Assembly: GCA_039111635.1 (NCBI GenBank) | Contig: JBCAQO010000003.1 | Span: forward strand, 2,046,001 to 2,110,000 | From: Heterobasidion occidentale | Lineage: Eukaryota; Basidiomycota; Agaricomycetes; Russulales; Bondarzewiaceae | Direction of reading: 5' to 3' | Length of the DNA: 64,000 bases | Shown here: in pieces, positions 1 to 9,125 of the stretch | Layout: every line of letters starts with the position of its first letter | Numbering within the stretch: position 1 is the first letter of the stretch | Program-made: the position numbers and the translations under genes | The notes under the pieces: generated by a model | What the model saw: the letters and a program-made list of their open reading frames with translations, nothing else | What the model was told of the DNA's origin: nothing | The model's database searches: none

Positions 1-36
1 CCAGCAGTCACGTTGTAATTGTCTTAATCATTTCGG

Positions 37-1466
37 CTATCCCAAGCGTGCACCCGCGTGCCGCGCTTCGAGGGCGTCGAGGCGCCGCCGCGGGCTGTCG
101 CCGTTCCACTCTTCCGTCGTGCCGTCGACGGCGAGGTGAAGGCGGGGCAGACCCTGCTGCTCGATGGTAAAGGACGCCGATACGGCGCCGTAGAACGTTG
201 CTGCGGGCGGGCGTCAGCGTTTATGAGTTAGGAGCAACGAGGGCTCACCTTTGAACACGTCCCCGCCCGTGAGCGCCATGCCGGCGGCCAACCCGCCGAG
301 AAAACTGTTCCCAGCACCTGCGAGCACGATGAGGCCCGCGCGCACTGCACGCGCGCGAGAGGAAAAAAAAAACGCACCGGTGACGTCGACGACTTTGGCG
401 GGGGCGTCCGCCGGGGCCCAGTAGGCGTCGACCCACTCGCCGCGGCGCTGGCGCGACGCGACGTACGCGCCGAGCGCGCCGCTGCGTACGATGACCCAGC
501 CGCTGCCCCCCGGCCCGACGCCGAGCGCGAGGAGGCGCGCGGCGGCGTCCTCGACGGCGGCTTTGGTGGCGGGGAGAGGATGGATAGGAGCGCGAGGGCC
601 TCTTCTGCGTTCGGGCTGCGGGCGGGGTCGTTCAGCGTGCGAAGGGGGTAAGAAGGGAGCGGGCGCGCCTGAGGATCGCGATGGACGGGAGGACGGCGGC
701 GAGGGCGGGGAGCTCCTCGGGGAGGCATCTGTCCTGCGCGCGCGCGGCGCGTTAGCCGAGGGGCGCGCGGGGTGGAGTAAGGGCGTACGGGGATAGGCTC
801 GTAGATCGCGGTGGGGGCCCACGGGCGCAGCTGCTCGACGTCGGCCATGATCGCGCGGGCGCGCGACGGGGAGCAGATGAAGTGCAGGTACTGCGGGCGC
901 GCGAGCGGCGTGTTGGCGAGGTCGCGCGGGGTGATGCGGATGCGGGGCGTGAGGTACTCGAAGCTGGGCGCGGGGGCAGGGGCAGGGCGTCAGCGCGAGA
1001 TGCGGCGCGGGGGTGGCGGCGGTGGGGACGCACCCGCGGTGGTCGCCCTTGTACTCGTTGAGCGCGCGCGTGGTGGGGCGGTCTGGGTGGGCGCGGTAGA
1101 GCCACATGGGCTCGCCGTAGGCGTTGAGGGCGTCGAGGACGTGGGGTGGGAAGTCGGCGCCCTTGTCGACGATCATGCCGAGCGCGACGGGCGGGAGCCT
1201 GCGGGAGGCGGCGGGGGCCGCGATCAGCGCGATCGGCGGCGGTGGAGGCGGTCGGGGACGCACCAGAGGCGGGCGCCGAGGACGGCGTAGGTGCCTCCGC
1301 CGCCGATCTGCGAGGGAGGTGAGCGCGTGAGGCGGGGAGGTGGGGTGGGGCGGGGGGCACGTCCCTGGGGAGCGAGGGTGCGCGCGGTGGGCGCGCCCGC
1401 CTCGTCGAGGAAGGCGAACTCGTCGATGATGAACATGCCGAGGGTGGCGAACGCGCGTGCGGGCAT
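37..1466 (-). CDS. MAK32: Mak32-like PfkB-family carbohydrate kinase fold protein
   Basis: The protein starts at 1466 with a Mak32-like N-terminus (ATLGMFIIDEFAFLDEAG). It continues through IGGGGTYAVLGARLW, ALGMIVDKGADFP and EYLTPRIRITPRDLA, and ends with the PfkB signature DVTGAGNSFLGGLAAG and then FYGAVSASFTIEQQGLP. Yeast Mak32 is needed for stability of cellular double-stranded RNA; the biochemical reaction of the family is unknown. The PfkB catalytic Asp (GAGD) is Asn here (GAGN), which I recall as usual for Mak32-like proteins, so sugar-kinase activity is doubtful. I place seven introns, including 201-248 and 318-377. Intron 616-668 has a GC donor and 308-364 has a GG donor. One base appears to be missing in the run at 571-574, where ILSP must join ATKAAVEDAA. 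The stop is at 37-39. The gene is head to head with the PPTase at 1524. Confidence 0.85.
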
Positions 1467-1523
1467 GGCGGGAACAGATCAAAAGAGGATCGCCTGCACT
1501 CGACCCGACCCGCCTCGCCGACG

Positions 1524-2670
1524 ATGGACATCTGGATCGTGACCGACGCCGCCTCGCTCGACCCGCGCCTCTACGACGACGCCCTCGCCCTCCTCGACGC
1601 CGCCTCCGCCGACCGCGTGCGCAGGTTCCACCACCGCGCCGACGCCTGCCGTGAGCCCTCCCGCCCCCGCGTCCCTGCGTCCCTGACCCCCTCCCCAGGC
1701 TGCCTCCTCGGCCGCCTCCTCCCGCGCCTCCTCCTCGCCTCCGCCCGCGGCGTCCCACCCGCACACATCGCCATCGCCCACACCCCCGCCGGGAAACCCT
1801 ACTACGCAAGTCCCCGCCCGCCCCCCCCTCTTCCCTGACTGTCCATGACTAGCCATGACGACAGACCACCCCGGGCCTCGACCCGCCGCTCGCGTTCAAC
1901 GTCTCGCACGACGGCGCCGCCGTCGCGATGGCGTTCGCGCCCGACCTCCGCGCGATCCCCGCGATCTGAGCGCGCGCGCGGACGCAGACGTGCTGCGCGC
2001 GGGGCTCGTCGGCGTGGACGTCATGCGCGTCGCGGTCCCGCAGCGCACGACCTTCCGCGAGCTCGTCCGCGGCGTCGGCGACACGGTGCGCGTCCTCCCT
2101 TCCCCCTTCCCCCTTTCTACTTCCTACCCGCGCTGAACCGCCGCTCGCTCGCCAGCTGACCCCGCGCGAGCGCGCCCAGCTCGCGCCGCCGACGCCCGAA
2201 CGCACCGCGCTGCGCCGCTTCTTCTGGATATGGACGCTCAAAGAAGCCTACGCCAAAGCGCGCGGCGCGGGCCTCGCGTTCGACCTGCGCAGGATCGAGT
2301 GCGACGTCCGCGACGTCCGCGCCCCGGGCGGCGCACCCGAACCCGACCCCGCACGCGAAGGCGCGGCGCGCGGGGTCGGTGTGGCCGTCGACGGCGCGCC
2401 GCCGCGCGGCTGGGCGTTCGTGCTGTTCGAGTTTGAAGCGGACGCGTCGCAGGCGCCGTACCAGGGCGTCGCGGCGCGGTTCGTGGGGGGCGACGCGCCG
2501 CCGACGTATGCCGTGCGGCGCGTGGGGGGCTCGCGCCTGGACGTGGACGCGGGCGCGCAGGAGGGTGCGGACGGCGCGGGGGCGGAGGGGTGTACCGCGA
2601 CGAGGCGGGCGCGATCGTGGAGCGCGCGGTGCGCGTGCTCGGCGGCGGCGGGGCCGACGTGCCACCCTAG
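1524..2670 (+). CDS. 4'-phosphopantetheinyl transferase, Sfp/Lys5/AASDHPPT type
   Basis: Transfers phosphopantetheine from CoA to carrier domains; in fungi this type activates the alpha-aminoadipate reductase of lysine synthesis and often PKS/NRPS enzymes. The start MDIWIVTDAAS is followed by AGKPYY, the family motif FNVSHDGAAVAMAF, the Mg-binding GLVGVDVMRV and the hallmark WIWTLKEAYAKA (W-x3-KEAY-K). I infer introns after ADAC, at 1806-1864 (GC-AG, donor GCAAGT) and after GVGDT. Two breaks in frame each need one extra base: in the C run at 1957-1960 (before SARADADVL) and in the G run at 2587-2590 (before VYRDEAGAIVERAVRVL). With these restored the protein ends at the TAG at 2668-2670. I think these are sequence undercalls, but a broken gene cannot be excluded. 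Its start lies 57 bases from that of the Mak32-like gene. Confidence 0.85.
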
Positions 2671-3324
2671 ACACTGGAGATTCTTTTATTCTCTTATTTT
2701 CGTTGCCGTTTGCGAGCGGGAGTGCGCGAGCGTGCGAGCGTGGGGCAAGTCTCCGATAGATTATGCAGGGCTGGAATTAGGTGGGCGGCGGGCGGGCGGG
2801 CGCGTGGGTACAGTAAACGAGGCGGTGGCGATAATAAATACACGCGTAGGTAAGAAAGTAGGCAGGCAGGCAGGCAGGCAGGCACGTAGGTAGGTAGTAG
2901 AGGTATGCAGGGAGGCATGCAGGGGAAGACAGGGGAATAAAGTTAGGTCTAAGACGAGGCGAGAGCGAGAGCGAGAGCCAGAACGAGAACGCAGTCGAGA
3001 AGTCCCATCGCATCCAATCCGATCCAATCCAATCCAATCATACACGGCGGAGCCTATAGATCCAGAAGCCCATCAGCCGATCCACCCAAATCCGGTGCGA
3101 TGAGACGCGATGAGGGGTGAGAGCATAGCATAGCAGCGCGCGGGCCAAATAGAATAACACGACACACAGAGGACACACAACAGGGACGGAGAACGAACGT
3201 TAACGGAAGCGGAGAAACAGGGAACGGGAAACGGGGAAACGGGGTGCGGGGTGAGAGAGAGAAGGCGGAGCGGAGCGGGTCCGCGGGCAAACGCAGGGGG
3301 GAGGAACGTGCGCCGCCGCCGGGC
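2671..3324. other. Intergenic region with short tandem repeats
   Basis: No gene is seen. It holds (GGCA)6 at 2861-2884 running into GTAGGTAGGTAG, a GAGAGC-type repeat around 2964-2983, and repeated ATCCA units at about 3011-3040. The two flanking genes converge here, so it should contain both 3' untranslated regions. Confidence 0.6.
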
Positions 3325-4553
3325 TCAGTACGGGTAGAACGCGAACTCGTCCGAGTACCACTCCTCGCCCTCGGGCGCGTCCTCCCGCGCGTCGGGCGCC
3401 GAGAACGCGAGCGCGAGCGCGGGCTCGGGCTCTGGGGGGCCGGTGGCGGGGACGAGCGGGGCGGACTGCCAGACGCGGGGGGCGTGTTTGTCGGGGTCGC
3501 GGGGGGCGCGGGGGCCGAGCCCCAGTGCATGCCGTCGAGCTCAAAGTCGGCGAGGGCGGGCATGAGGGCGAGCGCGCGCGCGACGTGCTCGTAGAAGGTC
3601 TGCGGAGATGGAGCGGGGGAGAACGTGAGCGGAATCGGGGATAGCGTGAAACGCGGGCGGCGAGACGCACGGTGTCGGGGGCTTTTAGGATTGCGGAGGC
3701 CGCGGGGGTGCCGGGGCCGGGGCTAGTGGTGGTGGTGGTGGGTGGGGCGAGGCGGAGGCAGGCGAGGTCGGGGAGGGCGCGGGCGAGGGCGTGGAGGAGG
3801 GGGACGAGCGGGGGTGCGGCGGTGGCTGCGGTGGCGGTGGCGGAGAGGACGGCGAGGGGCCCGGCGGTGGTGGCGAGCCAGGCGCAGTCGTCGGGGGTGA
3901 GGTCGCCGTCGTGGATGTGGAGGGTGTGGAGGGGGCGGGTGGGGGCGAGGAGGCGGGCGATGTGGGCGGGGCCGGAGAAGGAGGCGAGGATGGGGACGGC
4001 GCTGGGTGGGAGGGGTGGAGGTGAGGGCGCGGCGAGTGCGGGTGCGGGTGCGGGGCAACGGGGGTGGGGTGGGGGGTGGGAGAGGGACAGAGTCGAGCTG
4101 GAGGTGCTCGAGTGCGGGGGTGCGGGCGAGGAAGCGTGCGGTGTGGACGTCGAGGGGGAACGAAGCAGCAAAGTGGCGGAGGCGGGGATAGAGCGGGGCG
4201 GAGGCGAGGACCCAGGTGGCATCGAGGTCGATGTGGAGGTCGAGGGAGGTGAGCTGTGTCATGGCTGCGAGGGCGCTTGCGAGGGCGCGGTAGAAAGGGG
4301 GAAAGAGGACGGAGGACGAGGGGAGGACGAGGGAGAAGGTGCGGACGAAGCGGGCGAGGTGTGGGCGTGCGGCGAGGATGGGGACGAGGAGGAGGTTGTG
4401 TGCGAGGGGGGAGAGGGCGAGGTTGCGGTAGAGGAGGCGGCGGGCGACGGGGTAGAGGGGGGACGCGGTGCGGGCGAGTGCGACGAGCGCGGGGGTGTCG
4501 AGGTTCTGTGCCACTGCGTCGATGAGCTCTGTGGGCAGGGCGGGGAGGGACAT
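3325..4553 (-). CDS. F-box protein
   Basis: The N-terminus MSLPALPTELIDAVAQNLDT and the following ALVALARTASPLYPVARRLL match the F-box pattern (LPxEL...I...L....L..L..vsk.w...a). F-box proteins recruit substrates to SCF ubiquitin ligases through Skp1. The rest is leucine-rich with repeat-like blocks (TSLDLHIDL, LRHFAASFPLDV, LEHLQLDSVPLP, LHTLHIHDGDLTPDDCAW) that probably form the substrate-binding part. Introns are inferred after SVPLPPPTPP and after ILKAPDT. Near the C-terminus the frame breaks in the G/C runs at 3511-3524 (plus-strand coordinates): DFELDGMHWG must join a frame reading RVWQSAPLVPATGPPEPEPA and ending EEWYSDEFAFYPY. One missing base explains it. The substrate is unknown. The start is 120 bases from that of the AspRS gene. 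Confidence 0.75.
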
Positions 4554-4651
4554 GGCGGTGGGGTGGGAGGGCTGGCTGCGAAGAGAAAGGGAGAGGCGCA
4601 GGAGGAGGGTTATGGCTATAAGCGCAGGGACTCTGCTGACTCAGCAGCCTG

Positions 4652-4671
4652 CTCTCTCTCTCTCTCTCTCC
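4652..4671 (+). repeat. CT-repeat in the 5' leader of the AspRS gene
   Basis: An uninterrupted (CT)n tract ends three bases before the ATG at 4674. It sits between the divergent F-box and AspRS starts. Pyrimidine tracts of this kind are common next to start sites in basidiomycete promoters; a role here is inferred only. Confidence 0.6.
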
Positions 4672-4673
4672 TG

Positions 4674-7600
4674 ATGCGCGTCCGACTGAGGGTGCACGCC
4701 CTCCGCCCTCGCGCCGTCCACACACGCGCCGTGTCTGGTACGTCCCTGGTCCCCCCGTGCTAGCTGTCCCTCACGCTCTGTCCGCAGCCCCGTTCCCCCC
4801 GCGCTCCCACTCCTGTGGCGCGCTGTCCCCGGCACACGTCGGCAAACGCGTCGTCCTCGCAGGCTGGCTCCTCCCGGAAAGGTCCACCACCTCTCCTGCT
4901 CGCTCACACCTGCGCTCACCCTCTGCCCAGAAAGCTCTCCAACGCCCTGTCCTTCTTCCCCCTCAAGGACTCCTTCGGCACCACACAGCTCGTCGTCTCC
5001 CGCCCGCCCGGCGACTCCGCCCTCGCAGCCCTCTCTGACGTCCCCGTAGAGTCCGCCGTCCTCGTCCAGGGCGAGGTCCGCCTCCGCCCCCAAAAACAGC
5101 GTCGCCCCGTCGGTCCTTTTCACGCGTATCCTATTGATTGCATCCTCACACCCGCGTACACGCAGGAACCGGCAGGTGACATCGAAGTCCTCCTCGACGA
5201 CTTCACCCTCCTCAACCCCGCAGCCCGCGACCTGCCCTTCGTTCCCTCCGACACCCACAACCTCGTCCGTTTTCAAACGCGCCATACACGCCCCCTTCTC
5301 ACCTCATTCATCTCCCCCAGCCGAACGAAGATCTCCGCGCCCAGTACCGCTACCTCGACCTCCGCCGCTCCGCCCTCGCCGCCAACATACACAAGCGCAG
5401 CCGCGTCGCCCACCTCGTCCGCACCGTCCTCCACGATCACGGTGCGCCCCACCCCCCTTCCGTCATCCCTCACCTTCACCTTCACGGCACCCCAACCTCC
5501 GATCGCTCGCTGACGCAACCCGTCCGTTCCTTCTCTCGCTTCCCTCGCCTAGCCTTCCTCGAGGTCGAGACCCCCATCCTCCTCAAGTCCACCCCCGAGG
5601 GCGCCCGCGAGTTCCTCGTCCCCACCCGTCACACCGCTTCCGCTTCCCCCTCCGCCTCCGAATCCGACTCCGCCTCCGCGGACCCCACCCCCTCGCCCAC
5701 ACAGCAGCCCCCGGCCCCGCAGCCCCTCTTCTACGCCCTCCCCCAGTCCCCGCAGCAGCCCAAGCAGCTCCTCATCTGCTCCGGCGCCGTCGACCGCTAC
5801 TACCAGCTCGCCCGCTGCTTCCGCGACGAGGACGGCCGCCGCGACCGCCAGCCCGAGTTCACCCAGGTCGACCTCGAGATGGCCTTCGTCCCTTGGGGCC
5901 CGCGCCCGGACGAGCTCGCCCGCGGCTGGCGCATCGGCGGCGGCGACGTCCGCGACGTCGTCGAGGCCCTCGTCACCCGCATCTGGGCCGACGTGAGCAC
6001 GTCCAGCTCCAGGACGCCTTCACCGTCGTCCGCTATGCAGACGCCATGTCCAGGGTGAGCGCGTCTCGTGCCGGCCGGCCTCTGTTGTTGTTCACTCACT
6101 CGCTCGCTCGCTCGTCAGTACGGCTCCGACAAGCCCGACACCCGCTTCGGCCTCGAGGTCCGTCGATCGCTTCGCTGCCTCCCTCGCTCCCCGGCTGACG
6201 CGCCCAGATCACCGACGCCCGCGCGCACCTCCCGCCCGGCGCGCGCGCGCGACGCTCGACTGCCTCGTCGTCCGCTCCGGGTCCGCGTCGGACGCCGCCT
6301 TTGCACGCGCCGCGCGCGAGTGCGCCCTCGAGCCCTCCACCGTCCGCACTTTTTTTTTCCCTCCTCGATGGGTCCGCCGACTGACTGACGCGGATCGCGT
6401 TCGCAGGAGCGCGTGGAGGTGACGCAGGCGAACGCGGACGCGATCGCGTGGCTGCGTGAGAGCCGCACCGTGCGCGAGCTCGCCACCGCGGGCGAGGGCG
6501 CGCGCGCAAATGACCGTGATGACATCGCGCACGACGGCCAAGAACTGGACGTCTCGCCCGGCGACGTCGTGTTCCTCGCGACGCGCCGGGACCCGCCAGA
6601 GGTGAGCACTCGCCTCCGGTCCCGTCTGCTCGGTGTGCTGACGCCGCGCCCGCGCCCGCAGGGAGGATCGACGGCGCTCGGGCGGCAGCGCCTGCGCATC
6701 GCCGAGCTGGCGCAGTCGCGCGGTGCGTACCGGATCCGCGCTGGCCGTGCGCGCTGTTTTGTTTTTCTTTCTCATTTTTGTTTTGTGTGGCGTTCGACAG
6801 GCGAGTACGCGCCGCCCGCGGCGCCGCATTTTTTGTGGGTGACCGAGTTCCCGCTGTTCACGCGCGCGGACAAGGACAAGGACGCGCTCGCGCGCGGGCG
6901 GTGGAGCAGCTCGCATCATCCGTTCACGGCGCCGATGTGGGAGGACGTGCGCGCGCTGTACGAGGGCCGCGTCGACGAGGTGCGTCTCCCGCCCTCTCCC
7001 TCTCTCTCCCGCTGTCTTTTTTTCGTATCCTCGGCCGGTTTTATGGATGTGCTGAGTCGGGACGTGGGCAGGTCCGCGGGCAGCACTACGACCTGGTGCT
7101 CAACGGCGTCGAGATCGGCGGCGGCTCGGTGCGCGTGCACGACGCGGCGATGCAGGAGCATATCTTCAAGCGCGTTCTCCAGGTGCGTGCGCGCGCGCTT
7201 GCGTCTCTTCCTCGCGCTCGACAATGGATTTTAATCTTGACCGGATGCACAGCTCGACGAGCGCGAGACGGCCTCGTTCGACCACTTGCTGCACGCCCTC
7301 AAGTGCGGCGCGCCGCCGCATGGGGGCATCGCGCTCGGTACGTCGTTCTCGTTCTCGTTCTCGCCCTCTTTCTCTTTTTTTTGTGTGTGTGCTTTGCGCC
7401 CGAGAGACGCGCGCGCCTGCCCTTCCCCATACCTTCCCTGCCACATCACCTTCGCTGCTTCCCTTCCCCTTGGCCGGTCTTCCCTTCGCTTGGCCTGGCT
7501 TCCCCCTGGCCTGTCTTCTCAGGCTTCGTCATTCGGCCCCGCTTCTTCTCGCGCCCCGAGTCTCGATCTTCCCGCTGATCTCTCGTCTCTCGTTCCAAAA

Positions 7601-8160
7601 TCTAATTCTCTGTTTCGGAATCGGAATCGGAATCGGAATCAACTTCATTTCCGCGCTGCCTGCCCTGCCCTGTCCTGTCCTGTCGTCCGCCCTCGTCGCC
7701 GACCGCGTTCTCGTCCGTGCGTGTACGTGCGTGCGTCCCGTGGGGACGTCTGGTCACCTGCACGCCTGCACGCGTGCACACCACGGGCGCTCGCTTGGCG
7801 CTGACGTCGGCTCTCTACTCGACGCGACACAACGCGATGGGGCTCGAACGAACGCTGACAACCCCAATCGCCATCGACGTTCATCGCCGCGGCGCTGACA
7901 CCCACACCCGCACCCACACCCACACGACCCCACACGACCCCACACGGCCCCCCGTCCGTCCCGTTCATCACGCGACGTTGGCACCGCGCGCGCTCGCAGG
8001 GTTCGACCGGCTGATGGCCGTGCTCTGCAAGACGGCGTCGATCCGCGACGTCATCGCGTTCCCCAAGACGGGCGCGGGCGCGGACGCGCTGTTCAGGAGC
8101 CCAGCCCCCGTCGCCGCGGACGTGCTCGCGCAGTACGGCATCGCCGCGCGGGGACGGTGA
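4674..8160 (+). CDS. MSD1: Mitochondrial aspartyl-tRNA synthetase (class II)
   Basis: Charges mitochondrial tRNA-Asp. The start at 4674 gives an Arg-rich presequence ([20 protein letters not shown]), then the OB-fold anticodon-binding domain ([37 protein letters not shown]), class II motif 1/2 regions ([65 protein letters not shown]) and motif 3 ([16 protein letters not shown]). The GAD-type insertion typical of bacterial and mitochondrial AspRS ([11 protein letters not shown]...) and [11 protein letters not shown] are present. About eleven introns are inferred; the last, 7338-7999, is 662 bases, far longer than any other in the window. Two single-base losses must be assumed, near 5993 (before [15 protein letters not shown]) and in the GC run at 6241-6250 (before [16 protein letters not shown]). 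Confidence 0.93.
7338..7999 (+). other. Unusually long (662-base) intron of the AspRS gene
   Basis: The donor GTACGT follows GIALG and the acceptor CGCAG precedes [10 protein letters not shown], so it splits class II motif 3. It contains TTCTCG repeats near the donor, (CGGAAT)4 at 7616-7639, TGCCCTGCCCTGTCCTGTCC-like tracts, and a CCCACAC/GACCCCACA tract at about 7898-7950. I see no protein-like reading frame or structured RNA in it. Confidence 0.8.
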
Positions 8161-9125
8161 CGGTGACGTTGCGCGTGATGGACGTGTGTCGTGTGTCGTG
8201 TGTCGTGTGTCGTGTGTCGTGTGTCGTGTACAGTAGGTGGGCGTGCGAGGATGTGCGCTGTCATGCCGATCGACGGGCGGTCAGGTGCGTCGTGCGGTCA
8301 TCGCCCGCAGAGCTGGGCCCCAGGCGGTTTGTTTATGTACACGCTTGCTTGCTTGCTTGGGCGCAGGACGTAATGCGGACGGTTGGTCGTGCGGACGTGT
8401 GGGTGGGTGGGTGGTTGGGTCGGTCGGTCGGTCGGTCGGTCGTCGGGGGCGGGGGCAGTGCGGGCGGGCAGGGTGGGCTCTTGGTTGCCGGTCGGGTACC
8501 TACGAAGTACCTGCGATGACGGTTCGGGCTGGGTCCGGTCTCTTACAGTCGACGTCTTCTGCTGCTTCGCGCGGTGACGTGCGGATGTGTGTACGACCGC
8601 GCCAGAAGCGAACAAGCGAATAAAATAAAACACCTCTCTTCATCATCGAATATAGTAGCGTGGCGTGGCGTGGCGTGGCGGGCGGAACGTACATGTGCGC
8701 GTAAGGGCGCGTCGAGCGCGGATAAGAAAGACACAGACGCAGTAGACCGAGAATGAAGAAAAAGTAAAGGAAACAGGAAACAGGGAACAGGAAACAGGAA
8801 ACATAAACGAGGGAGAAATAACGTCCGATTCGAGGTTCTGGGAGGAGGGCGTGGGCAGCTATCGTATGGACATTACGGGGCGGGCATATACACAGACGCG
8901 GGTACGGACACGAGAACGAGAACGAGAACGAGAACGAAAACAGAAACGAAGACGCGCGCGTGGCGAGGCCTGGCCAGGCTCTCCGCGCACGCGATCGCCC
9001 GTGGACGTCGAGGGGACGGCTCTCTCCTGCGCCAAGGAGCTCGATCGCGACCGAGATGAAAGGCAAGGCGACAGGCGACAGGCGCGGGCGACAGGGCAGG
9101 CGAGGCCGGCCGACCCAAGCAGGGG
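8161..9125. repeat. Microsatellite-dense intergenic region
   Basis: No gene is seen between the AspRS stop and the stop of the I-BAR gene; both genes end here. The region is packed with different tandem repeats: a 7-base unit GTGTCGT about six times (8184-8228), (CTTG)4 near 8342-8360, GGTG and GGTC tetramers (about 8400-8442), GGCGT pentamers (about 8658-8682), an AACAGGGA/GGAAACA repeat (about 8765-8805) and GAACGA hexamers (about 8909-8938). Confidence 0.8.

Noticed and set aside
214..1809. A 531-residue Arg/Pro-rich minus-strand frame across the Mak32-like gene and its promoter
   Set aside because: It arises from GC-rich sequence lacking stop codons. It reads introns and the opposite gene; the spliced Mak32-like model explains the conserved parts.
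2381..2893. Continuation of the PPTase frame to a stop at 2893
   Set aside because: After 2590 this frame turns into unlikely Cys/Arg/Ser sequence and then 3' repeats; the neighbouring frame gives VYRDEAGAIVERAVRVL and a stop at 2670, so a missing base is the better explanation.
3672..4763. A 363-residue Gly/Glu-rich plus-strand frame opposite the F-box gene
   Set aside because: Antisense shadow of F-box coding sequence with no motifs; the minus strand shows the F-box and matching splice sites.
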